Shown here one piece after another: positions 23,514 to 31,887 of a stretch of 64,000 bases of DNA. The stretch comes from Rhizobium sp. 18055 (lineage in GTDB: Bacteria; Pseudomonadota; Alphaproteobacteria; Rhizobiales; Rhizobiaceae). Positions within the stretch are counted from its first letter, which is position 1; every line of letters begins with the position of its first letter. Where the stretch lies: positions 1 through 64,000 of the forward strand of contig NZ_CACSKD010000014.1 in the NCBI RefSeq assembly GCF_902706285.1, written 5' to 3'. Under the pieces are notes generated by a model that saw only the letters and a program-made list of their open reading frames with translations, was not told the origin of the DNA and did not search any database. Made by a program: the position numbers and the translations under genes.

Positions 23514-25141
23514 TGACCGAACCGTTGCTTTCCGTCCGCGATCTCTCCGTTGCCTTCCATCAGGGAGGACAGACGTCGGTGGCGGTCGATCGGATTTCTT
23601 TCGACGTCAACAAGGGCGAGGTGGTGGCGCTGGTCGGTGAATCCGGGTCGGGAAAATCGGTCTCGGCAAACTCCATCATGCGGCTGCTGCCCTACCCTGC
23701 CGCCAGCCATCCCTCGGGCGAGATCCTGTTCAAGGGTAACGATCTTCTGAAGGCATCCGACAAGGCGCTGCGCGCGGTGCGCGGCAACGACATCACGATG
23801 ATCTTCCAGGAGCCGATGACCTCGCTCAATCCGCTGCATAATATCGAAAAGCAGATTGCCGAGATTCTGGAGTTGCACCAGGGCGTGACCGGACAGGCAG
23901 CCCGCAAGCGGGTGCTGGAACTGCTCAACCAGGTCGGCATCCGCGAGCCGGAGAAGCGGCTGAAGGCCTATCCGCATGAGTTGTCGGGCGGCCAGCGGCA
24001 GCGGGTGATGATCGCCATGGCGCTGGCCAACCGGCCGGAACTGTTGATCGCCGACGAGCCGACGACGGCGCTCGACGTGACGGTGCAGGCGCAGATCCTC
24101 GAGCTGCTGCGGCAGCTGAAGGGCCAGCACGGCATGTCGATGCTGTTCATCACCCATGATCTCGGCATCGTGCGCAAGTTCGCCGACCGGGTTTGCGTGA
24201 TGACCAAGGGCAAGATCGTCGAGACCGGCACCGTCGAGGACGTGTTCAGCAATCCGCAGCATGAATACACCCGCCACCTGCTGGCCTCCGAGCCGCGCGG
24301 CGAGCCGCCGATGGCCGATGCCTCCAAGCCGATCGTCATGCAGGGATCTGATATTCGCGTCTGGTTCCCGATCAAGGCCGGGCTGATGCGCAAGGTGGTC
24401 GATCATGTGAAGGCGGTCGATGGCATCGATCTTAAGCTTCGGGCCGGGCAGACGCTCGGCGTCGTCGGCGAATCCGGGTCCGGCAAGACGACGCTGGGGC
24501 TGGCGCTGACGCGGCTGATCTCGTCGCAGGGGAAGATCAGCTTCGTCGGCAAGGACATAGCCGACTATTCATTCACCGAGATGCGGCCGTTGCGCAACCA
24601 GTTGCAGGTGGTGTTCCAGGACCCTTACGGCTCGCTCAGCCCGCGCATGTCGGTGGGCGATATCATTGCCGAGGGGCTGAAGGTGCACGAGCGGGCGCTC
24701 TCCTACGAGGAGCGCGACCGGCGGGTGTGCTGGGCGCTGGAGGAGGTCGGGCTCGATCCCCTGACCCGCTGGCGCTATCCGCACGAATTTTCCGGCGGCC
24801 AGCGGCAGCGCATCGCCATTGCCCGCGCCATGGTGCTGAAGCCGCGCTTCGTCATGCTCGACGAGCCGACATCGGCGCTCGACATGAGCGTGCAGGCGCA
24901 GGTCGTCGATCTCTTGCGCGACCTGCAGCAGAAGCACGATCTCGCCTATCTGTTCATCAGCCACGACTTGAAGGTCGTCAAGGCGCTGGCCAACGAGGTG
25001 ATCGTCATGCGCTTCGGCAAGGTGGTGGAACAGGGCCCGTCTGCCGAGATTTTCCAGGCGCCGAAGGATGATTACACCAAAGCGCTGATGGCCGCCGCAT
25101 TCAACATCGAGGCTGTGCCGACGCCAGCCGTTCAACACTAA
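23513..25141 (+). CDS. yejF: Peptide ABC transporter ATPase YejF (double domain)
   Basis: A 542-residue protein with two fused ATPase domains. The first has Walker A GESGSGKSVS and signature LSGGQRQRV; the second has GESGSGKTTL and FSGGQRQRI. Walker B sites are LIADEPTTALD and VMLDEPTSALD. It energises the YejBE permease. Translation probably re-initiates from the PIN-toxin stop, so the toxin-antitoxin pair and the transporter ATPase share message. Confidence 0.95.
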   Translation: MTEPLLSVRDLSVAFHQGGQTSVAVDRISFDVNKGEVVALVGESGSGKSVSANSIMRLLPYPAASHPSGEILFKGNDLLKASDKALRAVRGNDITMIFQEPMTSLNPLHNIEKQIAEILELHQGVTGQAARKRVLELLNQVGIREPEKRLKAYPHELSGGQRQRVMIAMALANRPELLIADEPTTALDVTVQAQILELLRQLKGQHGMSMLFITHDLGIVRKFADRVCVMTKGKIVETGTVEDVFSNPQHEYTRHLLASEPRGEPPMADASKPIVMQGSDIRVWFPIKAGLMRKVVDHVKAVDGIDLKLRAGQTLGVVGESGSGKTTLGLALTRLISSQGKISFVGKDIADYSFTEMRPLRNQLQVVFQDPYGSLSPRMSVGDIIAEGLKVHERALSYEERDRRVCWALEEVGLDPLTRWRYPHEFSGGQRQRIAIARAMVLKPRFVMLDEPTSALDMSVQAQVVDLLRDLQQKHDLAYLFISHDLKVVKALANEVIVMRFGKVVEQGPSAEIFQAPKDDYTKALMAAAFNIEAVPTPAVQH

Positions 25142-25150
25142 AAGAAGATC

Positions 25151-26104
25151 ATGCCAGCTCCCATTCTCGTCGATCTCAAATTCAACCCCGAAACCGTCAC
25201 CCGCATCCTGAAGACGGCGTTTGTCGATCGCGGCAGCATCAACCTTGCCGATGCCGCCAATGACGGCCGCGATTTCCATGATCTCGACTATGCGCTCGTC
25301 TGGAAGCCGGACGCCGACATCTTTCGGCGCGCCGGAAACCTGAAGGTGGTATTTTCGGGCGGTGCCGGTGTCGACAGCTTCATGCATCTGCCCGGCCGCC
25401 CTGACGTACCCGTCGTACGCTTCGTCGATCGCAGCCTGACGGTGAGGATGAACGAATGGGTGGTGATGCAGTGCCTGATGCACCTGCGCGGCCATAGCGC
25501 GCACGATCAACACCAGCGCAAGCACCTGTGGGCCGATCTGACGGCGCCTGAGGCCGCCGAGGTGACTGTCGGCATCATGGGGCTCGGCGTGCTGGGCCAG
25601 GGGGTCGCCGCCAAGCTTCGGATGATGGGCTTCAACGTCATCGGCTGGTCGCGCACGCGCAAGGAGATTGACGGTATCGAGACCTTCGGCGGTGCCGATC
25701 TCGACGCGTTTCTTCAGAAAACCGATATTCTGGTCGGGTTGCTGCCGCTGACGCCGGAGACGACAGGCCTCTACAATGCGGGGCTGTTCGCCAAGCTTCG
25801 CCAAGGGGGCGCGCTCGGCAAGCCGGTGTTCATCAATTGCGGCCGCGGCAAGAGCCAGGTGGAGGCCGATATCGTCCGGGCACTGAGCTCGGGCGTGCTT
25901 GGCGGCGCATCGCTCGACGTGTTCGAGGTCGAGCCGTTGCCCGCCGATAGCCCGCTCTGGGATCTGGAGAACGTGTTCATCACGCCGCACGATTCGGCGG
26001 CGTCTGAAGAGAATGCGCTGTTCCGCCATGTCGAAACGCAGATCGCCCGTTTCGAGCGCGGCGAGCCGTTGCAGTTCACCATCGATCTCGCCGCCGGCTA
26101 CTAG
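25151..26104 (+). CDS. D-2-hydroxyacid dehydrogenase (glyoxylate/hydroxypyruvate reductase type)
   Basis: A 317-residue NAD(P)-dependent dehydrogenase. The cofactor motif is TVGIMGLGVLGQGVAAKL near residue 140; the substrate Arg is in INCGRGKSQVEAD near 230, the Glu in DVFEVEPLP, and the catalytic His in FITPHDSAAS. The spacing and sequence resemble GhrA-type glyoxylate/hydroxypyruvate reductases. It starts nine bases after yejF, so it may be co-transcribed with the transporter. Confidence 0.88.
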   Translation: MPAPILVDLKFNPETVTRILKTAFVDRGSINLADAANDGRDFHDLDYALVWKPDADIFRRAGNLKVVFSGGAGVDSFMHLPGRPDVPVVRFVDRSLTVRMNEWVVMQCLMHLRGHSAHDQHQRKHLWADLTAPEAAEVTVGIMGLGVLGQGVAAKLRMMGFNVIGWSRTRKEIDGIETFGGADLDAFLQKTDILVGLLPLTPETTGLYNAGLFAKLRQGGALGKPVFINCGRGKSQVEADIVRALSSGVLGGASLDVFEVEPLPADSPLWDLENVFITPHDSAASEENALFRHVETQIARFERGEPLQFTIDLAAGY

Positions 26105-26200
26105 AGCCCTTCCGGGAACCTTCGCGCCCGAAACTCGTTTGTTTTTTCGATCTTATCAGGCTGGCGGAATCCGGCTTTGCAGGTGCCGGAAAGGGCAAGG

Positions 26201-26518
26201 ATGGCAGACCAAATCGAGACGCGTCGGGATCGTCGCCCGGGCGAACCGGACCAGCAGGCACGCGAACAGCAGGCAGAGCAGCGGATCCGCGCGAGCGGCC
26301 GCAAGCGGTCGCCGACAGGCGTGCGTATCCTGCGTGTATTGGTCGCCGCCCTGCTGGTGGCGTTCGCCGTGTGGATTCCCGCCGAAATCTGGAGCCGTTA
26401 CCAGATGCCGCGGCACGACCAGCCTGACCAGGCAAAGCCAGTTGCGCGGCAAAACGGAGATATCGTTCAACCAGGCGCCAGGACCGACGGTCCCGACCAA
26501 CCAGCGCCCGTGCCGTAA
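26201..26518 (+). CDS. Small single-pass membrane protein, unknown
   Basis: A 105-residue protein starting at the ATG at 26201, which has AAGGGCAAGG just upstream. It has a highly charged N-terminus of about 45 residues (ETRRDRRPGEPDQQAREQQ), one transmembrane segment near 46-65 (VLVAALLVAFAVWIPAEIW) and a Pro/Gln/Asp-rich tail. No family is recognised. It sits between the dehydrogenase and pncB. Confidence 0.55.
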   Translation: MADQIETRRDRRPGEPDQQAREQQAEQRIRASGRKRSPTGVRILRVLVAALLVAFAVWIPAEIWSRYQMPRHDQPDQAKPVARQNGDIVQPGARTDGPDQPAPVP

Positions 26519-26677
26519 AGCCTTGAAAGTTCGTCACCTCGGCTTCGGTTTCGGCGACATTGCGGGTTGTTATTTGTTCTGGACATTATCGGCTGAGTTT
26601 TCGATAAGAAGGCGCACAGGCCGGCTGTCTTGCGCCGCATTCAGGCGCATCCGACCGGATTGGATAGGGTGGAGCGG

Positions 26678-27982
26678 ATGGCCAAGACTGATATTGCACG
26701 GCGGGTATACAACCACGCTTGGAAGCTCGACCCGATTGTCCGCAGCCTGATCGATACGGACTTCTACAAGCTCCTGATGCTGCAGATGATCTGGAAGCTC
26801 TATCCCGACGTCAACGCCACATTCACCGTGATCAACCGCACCAAGCGGGTTCTGCTTGCCGAAGAGATCGACGAGGGCGAACTGCGCGAGCAGCTCGACC
26901 ATGCGCGCACGCTGAAACTCTCCAAGAAGGAGATGATCTGGCTGGCCGGCAACAGTTTCTACGGTCGTGCGCAGATCTTCGAGCCCGAGTTCCTCGCCTG
27001 GCTGTCGCATTTCCAGCTGCCCGAATACGAGCTGTCGAAGCGCAACGGGCAATATGTTCTCGACTTCCACGGCTCGTGGAAAGAGACCACGATGTGGGAA
27101 ATCCCGGCCCTTGCCATCATCAACGAGCTGCGCTCGCGCTCTGCCCTTCGTGCGCTTGGACCGTTCACGCTCGATGTGCTCTATGCGCGCGCCAAGGCAC
27201 GGATGTGGGAAAAGGTCGAGCGGCTGCGCGAACTGCCGGGCCTGCGCATTTCCGACTTCGGCACCCGCCGCCGCCACAGCTTCCTATGGCAGCGCTGGTG
27301 CGTGGAGGCGCTGAAGGAAGGCATCGGCGCCGGCTTTACCGGCACCAGCAACGTGCTGCTGGCGATGGACAACGACCTGGAAGCCGTCGGCACCAATGCG
27401 CATGAGCTGCCGATGGTGGCAGCCGCACTCGCCCAGACCGACCAGGAACTGCACAACGCGCCCTACAAGGTGCTGCGCGACTGGAACAAGCTCTATGGCG
27501 GCAACCTCCTGATCGTGCTGCCCGACGCCTTCGGCACCGCCGCCTTCCTGCGCGACGCGCCGGAATGGGTGGCGGACTGGACCGGCTTCCGGCCGGACAG
27601 CGCACCGCCGATCGAAGGCGGCGAGAAGATCATCGAATGGTGGAAGAAGATGGGGCGCGACCCGCGCCAGAAGATGCTGATCTTCTCCGACGGCATGGAT
27701 GTCGATGCGATCATCCACACCTACAAGCATTTCGAGGGACGGGTGCGGATGAGCTTCGGCTGGGGCACCAACCTCACCAACGACTTCGCCGGCTGCGCGC
27801 CGACCGAAATCTCCGGCCTGAACCCGATCTCGATCGTCTGCAAGGTCAGCGACGCCAATGGACGCCCGGCGGTGAAGCTCTCCGACAACCCGCAGAAGGC
27901 GACCGGCGAGCCGGCCGAGGTCGAGCGCTATCTGAAATTCTTCGGCACCGAGGATCTGGTCGATCAGGCGGTCCTGGTCTGA
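26678..27982 (+). CDS. pncB: Nicotinate phosphoribosyltransferase
   Basis: Forms nicotinate mononucleotide from nicotinate and PRPP in NAD salvage. The 434-residue product starts at the ATG at 26678 (MAKTDIARRVYNH); the frame is open further back without support. Family hallmarks are SLIDTDFYKLLMLQMIW near residue 22, the autophosphorylated-His region FGTRRRHSFLWQRW, TGTSNVLLA, and the phosphate-binding loop RMSFGWGTNLTNDF. A single gene with no obvious operon partner. Confidence 0.96.
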   Translation: MAKTDIARRVYNHAWKLDPIVRSLIDTDFYKLLMLQMIWKLYPDVNATFTVINRTKRVLLAEEIDEGELREQLDHARTLKLSKKEMIWLAGNSFYGRAQIFEPEFLAWLSHFQLPEYELSKRNGQYVLDFHGSWKETTMWEIPALAIINELRSRSALRALGPFTLDVLYARAKARMWEKVERLRELPGLRISDFGTRRRHSFLWQRWCVEALKEGIGAGFTGTSNVLLAMDNDLEAVGTNAHELPMVAAALAQTDQELHNAPYKVLRDWNKLYGGNLLIVLPDAFGTAAFLRDAPEWVADWTGFRPDSAPPIEGGEKIIEWWKKMGRDPRQKMLIFSDGMDVDAIIHTYKHFEGRVRMSFGWGTNLTNDFAGCAPTEISGLNPISIVCKVSDANGRPAVKLSDNPQKATGEPAEVERYLKFFGTEDLVDQAVLV

Positions 27983-28403
27983 CACGCCGGATCGGCTTCA
28001 GTCAGACAAAAGAACGGTCACGTGATCTCGTGACAGCAGCGTGACGTCAATCTGCCGCCCGACCCCGTTCTAAAGTTAACGGCAGTCGCGTTCCGCCGCT
28101 GCGTTTACAGGATATTTCCGGCTGTGCAAGCCGGAATGCATGCGCCGGCCCGCCGGACACCGGTGATGGACCGAGCGGGCGCCGGACCCCGGCACCCACA
28201 AGCGCATATCACCTGACGACGAGGATCGCCTTGTCCTTGACGCCGTCATCGAGACTGAAGACGTCCAGGTCGGCCATTTGCGCTTCGACTGGAAGGCAAC
28301 AGCCGGCCACACCGATCGCCTCACGAAGCGCAAGCGAACACCACATGCACAAGCAACATGTGCTCTGACAGAGGTAAGTGGAGACAGAAAATATTCATAG
28401 CGA
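27983..28403. other. Intergenic region between pncB and tRNA-Ser
   Basis: These 421 bases contain no convincing gene. A perfect hairpin with 8-base arms (TTCCGGCT/AGCCGGAA) lies at 28116-28136, and a short repeat GTCACG...CGTGAC lies near 28018-28035. A minus-strand Cys-rich 45-codon frame (28209-28346) is listed separately with low confidence. Confidence 0.5.
28209..28346 (-). CDS. Possible 45-residue small protein
   Basis: A short minus-strand frame from the ATG at 28346, or an internal ATG at 28277 giving 22 residues. The C-terminal half reads MADLDVFSLDDGVKDKAI, which looks more protein-like than chance frames nearby. The N-terminal half has four cysteines. No ribosome binding site is visible before either start, so this is a weak call; it could equally be a gene remnant. 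Confidence 0.2.
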   Translation of the reverse strand: MWCSLALREAIGVAGCCLPVEAQMADLDVFSLDDGVKDKAILVVR

Positions 28404-28493
28404 TGGCGGACAAGGTGGGATTCGAACCCACGGTACGCTTTCACGCACACACGCGTTCCAGGCGTGCGCCTTAAACCACTCGGCCACCTGTCC
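28404..28493 (-). tRNA. tRNA-Ser(GGA)
   Basis: Ninety bases on the minus strand fold as a class II tRNA. The acceptor GGACAGG pairs with the 3' CTTGTCC, then come the discriminator G and an encoded CCA. The anticodon loop is CTGGAAC, giving anticodon GGA (reads UCC/UCU serine codons). A long variable arm (stem around TGCGTGAAAGCGTA) and the T loop GGTTCGAATCC are present. Confidence 0.95.
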
Positions 28494-28721
28494 TTGCTAT
28501 CGGTCTGCATCATCGTCAGATGCAAATCGTTGGAACGGCGCGATATATACCGATGAATTTTTTGCGATCAACCTAAATCTAACAGTTTTTTGACTTCTTA
28601 CAGCAAAAGTGCCGGAAAGCCCTCCATTGCGGTTCCATCGACAGCGAACTATTGTTGTTTCAGGTGGAGAATGGGCGCGGCTGGCCGGGCAATGTCCGGC
28701 GGATCGGTGGCGGAGAGAGTA

Positions 28722-29039
28722 ATGCGTTTCCTTTTGCGTTTGACGAGCCTTGTGGCGCTGGCTGTGGCGGTGATTGCCGGGACGGTGGATTCCATCCAGT
28801 CGGTGGCGGCCTCGTCCGTGGTCATCACCCCGATGGGAGACGCCTGGCAGGACATGAGCGCCTCGTCTTTCGAGGCACTGCAATCGACCATTGCCTACTA
28901 TATCCATCCGCGCTTCTACACGATCGCCTTCCAATGGCTGATGATGCAGCCGGCCTTTGCTGTGTTTCTGGTGCTGTCGCTGCTGTTCTGGATGGCCGGC
29001 TACAAGAAACAGCCGATGGCCGGCCGGTTCGCTGCCTAG
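28722..29039 (+). CDS. Small two-helix membrane protein, unknown
   Basis: A 105-residue product starting at the ATG at 28722 with GGAGAGAG upstream. Two hydrophobic helices are visible, near residues 5-25 (LTSLVALAVAVIAGTVDSI) and 74-92 (FAVFLVLSLLFWMAGYK), separated by a polar, probably periplasmic loop with the FEALQSTIAYYIHPRFY segment. This layout recurs among conserved rhizobial hypothetical membrane proteins, but I know no function. It lies downstream of the tRNA gene on the opposite strand. Confidence 0.7.
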   Translation: MRFLLRLTSLVALAVAVIAGTVDSIQSVAASSVVITPMGDAWQDMSASSFEALQSTIAYYIHPRFYTIAFQWLMMQPAFAVFLVLSLLFWMAGYKKQPMAGRFAA

Positions 29040-29214
29040 AGCATTTCCGGGGGGCGAATACACAGCGAAATGGCTAGAAAAAACGCAATACAGCGGTGAT
29101 TTTGCGCAAAAAACGGCATGTCTGGCCGGTTTTTTGGCAGTTTCGGCAAATTTTTACCACCTGAAAAATTTCTCGTGAGTTTTCTTTTGAGCCATGCAAG
29201 GATGCGCCAAGCCA

Positions 29215-29269
29215 GGCCTCCGGGGGGAGGTCGGCGGTTCCGCAGACATGCCTGAAAACAGGCTTGCGG
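29215..29269 (+). promoter_or_regulatory. Structured leader upstream of the nucleoside transporter operon
   Basis: Two consecutive hairpins end 38 bases before the binding-protein start. Hairpin 1 (29215-29232) has GGCCTCC and GGAGGTC arms with a GGGG loop. Hairpin 2 (29240-29269) has a CCGCA/TGCGG outer stem, an asymmetric internal loop GACAT opposite T, and a GCCTG-AAAA-CAGGC tip. No U-tract follows, so this is not a plain terminator. It could be a cis-regulatory RNA; no named class was matched. Confidence 0.4.
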
Positions 29270-29306
29270 GAGGACCCCTAACGAATAGCAACAACAGGGC
29301 TGCACA

Positions 29307-30299
29307 ATGAAAAAATCCCTTCTGACCCTTTTTGCCGTGGCCGCGATGGCGACGACCGCACTTGCTGCCGATGTCAAGCCGGCGCTGGTCTACGGCACTG
29401 GCGGAAAGTTCGACAAATCATTCAACGAAGCCGCCTATAACGGCGCCGAGATGTTCAAGAAGGAAACCGGTATCGCTTACCGTGACTTCGAACCGACGGG
29501 CGACACCCAGGGCGAGCAGGCTATCCGCAACTTCGCCAGCCGCGGCTTCAACCCGGTTGTTGCCGTGTCCTTCGCCTGGACCTCGGCGATCGAGAAAGTC
29601 GCCGCCGAATTCCCGGATACCAAGTTCATCATCGTTGACGCCGTGGTCGACAAGCCGAACGTCCGTTCGGTGATCTACAAGGAAGAAGAAGGCTCCTACC
29701 TCGTCGGCGTTCTCGCCGGCATGGCATCGAAGACCGGCAAGGTCGGCTTCGTCGGCGGCATGGACATTCCGCTGATCCGCAAGTTCGAATGCGGCTACGA
29801 GCAGGGCGCTCGCTCCGTCAAGGCTGACGCCGAAGTGTTCCAGAACATGACCGGCACCACGGGTGCAGCCTGGAACGACCCGGTTCGCGGTGGCGAGCTC
29901 ACCAAGAACCAGATCGACCAGGGCGCCGACGTGATCTACGCGGCAGCCGGTGCGACCGGTCTCGGCGTGCTGCAGACCGCAGCCGACAACAAGAAGTTCT
30001 CGATCGGCGTCGATTCTAACCAGAACTACCTGCATCCGGGCTCGGTCCTGACCTCGATGGTCAAGCGCGTCGATCTTGCGGTCTACAACGCCTACACCGA
30101 CGTCAAGGCTGACAAGTTCACCGGCGGCGTGCAGACGCTCGGCATCAAGGAAGACGGCGTTTCGGCTGCCATCGACGAGCACAACAAGGCGCTGATCACG
30201 CCTGAAATGCTGGCAGCCGTCGAAAAGGCCAAGGCCGACATTATCGCAGGCACCGTCAAGGTTCACGATTACACATCGGACAACGCTTGCCCGAAGTGA
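29307..30299 (+). CDS. BMP/PnrA-family nucleoside-binding protein of an ABC importer
   Basis: A 330-residue periplasmic binding protein with a signal peptide cleaved near residue 20 (TTALAAD); no lipobox Cys is present, so it is soluble rather than a lipoprotein. The motifs GGKFDKSFNEAAYNGAE, GEQAIRNFASRGFN, EEGSYLVGVLAGM and GFVGGMDIPLIRKFECGY are typical of the BMP family, which binds purine nucleosides. It opens an operon with an ATPase, two permeases and nucleoside-degrading enzymes, which supports nucleoside uptake. Confidence 0.93.
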   Translation: MKKSLLTLFAVAAMATTALAADVKPALVYGTGGKFDKSFNEAAYNGAEMFKKETGIAYRDFEPTGDTQGEQAIRNFASRGFNPVVAVSFAWTSAIEKVAAEFPDTKFIIVDAVVDKPNVRSVIYKEEEGSYLVGVLAGMASKTGKVGFVGGMDIPLIRKFECGYEQGARSVKADAEVFQNMTGTTGAAWNDPVRGGELTKNQIDQGADVIYAAAGATGLGVLQTAADNKKFSIGVDSNQNYLHPGSVLTSMVKRVDLAVYNAYTDVKADKFTGGVQTLGIKEDGVSAAIDEHNKALITPEMLAAVEKAKADIIAGTVKVHDYTSDNACPK

Positions 30300-30314
30300 T
30301 CCGCGCCTGAGATT

Positions 30315-30350
30315 GGGCGTATGGCGAATTGAGTTCGTCATACGCCCTTT
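30315..30350 (+). terminator. Intra-operon attenuator-like hairpin after the binding protein gene
   Basis: A 14-base stem, GGGCGTATGGCGAA with TTCGTCATACGCCC (one G-U pair, five-base loop TTGAG), is followed by only TTT. It lies between the binding protein and the ATPase gene. Such a structure would partly terminate or protect the upstream message, giving more binding protein than membrane components. Confidence 0.7.
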
Positions 30351-30368
30351 CCATATCTGGAGCCTGCA

Positions 30369-31880
30369 GTGACAGACACGCCCGCTATCGAACTTGTGGG
30401 CATCGACAAGAAATTCGGTGCCGTCCACGCCAACAAAGACATCAACCTCAGCGTCGCCAAGGGCACGATCCACGGTATCATCGGGGAGAACGGCGCCGGC
30501 AAATCGACGTTGATGTCGATCATCTACGGTTTCTATCATGCCGACCAGGGCGAGATCCGGGTCAACGGCCAGGCCGTGACCATCAAGGACAGCCAGGCGG
30601 CGATCGCCACCGGCATCGGCATGGTGCACCAGCACTTCATGCTGGTCGATAATTTCACGGTGCTCGAGAACATCATGCTCGGCGCCGAGGGCGGAGCGCT
30701 GCTTGCCAGAGGCGTGGCCTCGGCACGCGCCGAACTGAAGCGACTGGAAAAGGAATACGGCCTCGAGGTCAACCCGGATGCGCTGATCGAGCAGCTCCCG
30801 GTCGGACTGCAGCAGCGCGTCGAAATCCTGAAAGCGATGTATCGCGGCGCCGAGATCCTGATCCTCGACGAGCCGACCGGTGTTCTCACACCGGCTGAGG
30901 CCGATCACCTGTTCCGCATCCTCAAGGTGCTGCGCGACCAGGGAAAGACGATCATTCTGATCACCCACAAGCTGCGCGAGATCATGGCGATCACAGATAC
31001 GGTGTCGGTGATGCGCCGCGGCGAGATGGTGGCGACGCGCAAGACCGCGGAAACGACGGTCGAGGAACTGGCCGAGCTGATGGTCGGCCGCCGCGTGCTG
31101 CTGCGCGTCCAGAAGGGCGAAGCCAATCCCGGCAAGGTCGTGCTTTCGGTGCGCAACCTGACGGTCAAGGACAATCGCGGCGTGGTGATGGTCGATAATG
31201 TTTCCTTCGACGTTCATGCCGGCGAGATCGTCGGCGTGGCGGGCGTTGCCGGTAACGGCCAGTCGGAGTTGCTGGAAGCTATTGCCGGCATCCGCAAGCC
31301 GCATTCCGGCGAGATCCTGCTCGACGGCCAGACGATCGACAAGGCGAGCCCGGCGCGACTGCGCGAACTGGGCCTCGCCCATATCCCCGAAGACCGCCAC
31401 CATATGGGGCTGGTGCTGAAGTTCGAGGAATACGAGAACTCGATGCTCGGCTATCACCGCAATCCGGCCTATAGCAAAGGCCCGTTTCTCGATCTCGAGG
31501 CGATCCGCAAGGATGCCATGGAGAAGATCGAGAAATACGACATCCGGCCGCCGAACCCGCGGCTGAAGACCGCCAATTTCTCCGGCGGCAACCAGCAGAA
31601 GATCGTCGTTGCCCGCGAGATCGAACGCGACCCGACGGCGCTGATCATCGGCCAGCCGACCCGTGGCGTCGATATCGGCGCCATCGAATTCATCCATCGC
31701 CGGATCATCGAGATGCGCGACGCGGGCAAGGCGATCCTGCTCGTCTCCGTCGAGCTCGACGAAATCCGCGCCCTTTCAGACCGTATCCTTGTCATGTTTG
31801 CCGGCCATGTGGTCGGCGAGAAGACGCCCGATGCCGGTGAACAGACCCTCGGCCTGATGATGGCCGGCATTGCCGCGTGA
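30369..31880 (+). CDS. Nucleoside ABC importer ATPase (double domain)
   Basis: A 503-residue two-domain ATPase like those of sugar and nucleoside importers. It starts at a GTG at 30369. The first domain is canonical (IGENGAGKSTLMSI; Walker B LILDEPTGVL); the second has the usual degenerate P-loop VAGVAGNGQSELLEAI and signature FSGGNQQK, with the characteristic ATRGVDI-like QPTRGVDIGAIE. The first domain's signature region reads LPVGLQQRVEIL. It follows the binding protein after 69 bases. Confidence 0.94.
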   Translation: MTDTPAIELVGIDKKFGAVHANKDINLSVAKGTIHGIIGENGAGKSTLMSIIYGFYHADQGEIRVNGQAVTIKDSQAAIATGIGMVHQHFMLVDNFTVLENIMLGAEGGALLARGVASARAELKRLEKEYGLEVNPDALIEQLPVGLQQRVEILKAMYRGAEILILDEPTGVLTPAEADHLFRILKVLRDQGKTIILITHKLREIMAITDTVSVMRRGEMVATRKTAETTVEELAELMVGRRVLLRVQKGEANPGKVVLSVRNLTVKDNRGVVMVDNVSFDVHAGEIVGVAGVAGNGQSELLEAIAGIRKPHSGEILLDGQTIDKASPARLRELGLAHIPEDRHHMGLVLKFEEYENSMLGYHRNPAYSKGPFLDLEAIRKDAMEKIEKYDIRPPNPRLKTANFSGGNQQKIVVAREIERDPTALIIGQPTRGVDIGAIEFIHRRIIEMRDAGKAILLVSVELDEIRALSDRILVMFAGHVVGEKTPDAGEQTLGLMMAGIAA

Positions 31881-31887
31881 GGCCTTA

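Noticed and set aside
18442..26104. Transfer of the whole yej region as a genomic island
   Set aside because: Base use looks uniform with the neighbours and no mobility gene is present; only the toxin-antitoxin pair is out of place.
28404..28493. tRNA-Ser as an attachment site for an integrated element
   Set aside because: No integrase gene, no duplicated tRNA 3' end and no foreign block was seen on either side.
28076..28525. A 149-codon minus-strand open frame across the tRNA
   Set aside because: It reads through tRNA-Ser(GGA); part of the predicted peptide is simply the translated tRNA sequence.
29418..31697. A very long open frame (759 codons) on the minus strand
   Set aside because: It is antisense to the nucleoside-binding protein and ATPase genes, which have full family motifs. 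High GC at third positions keeps the opposite frame open.
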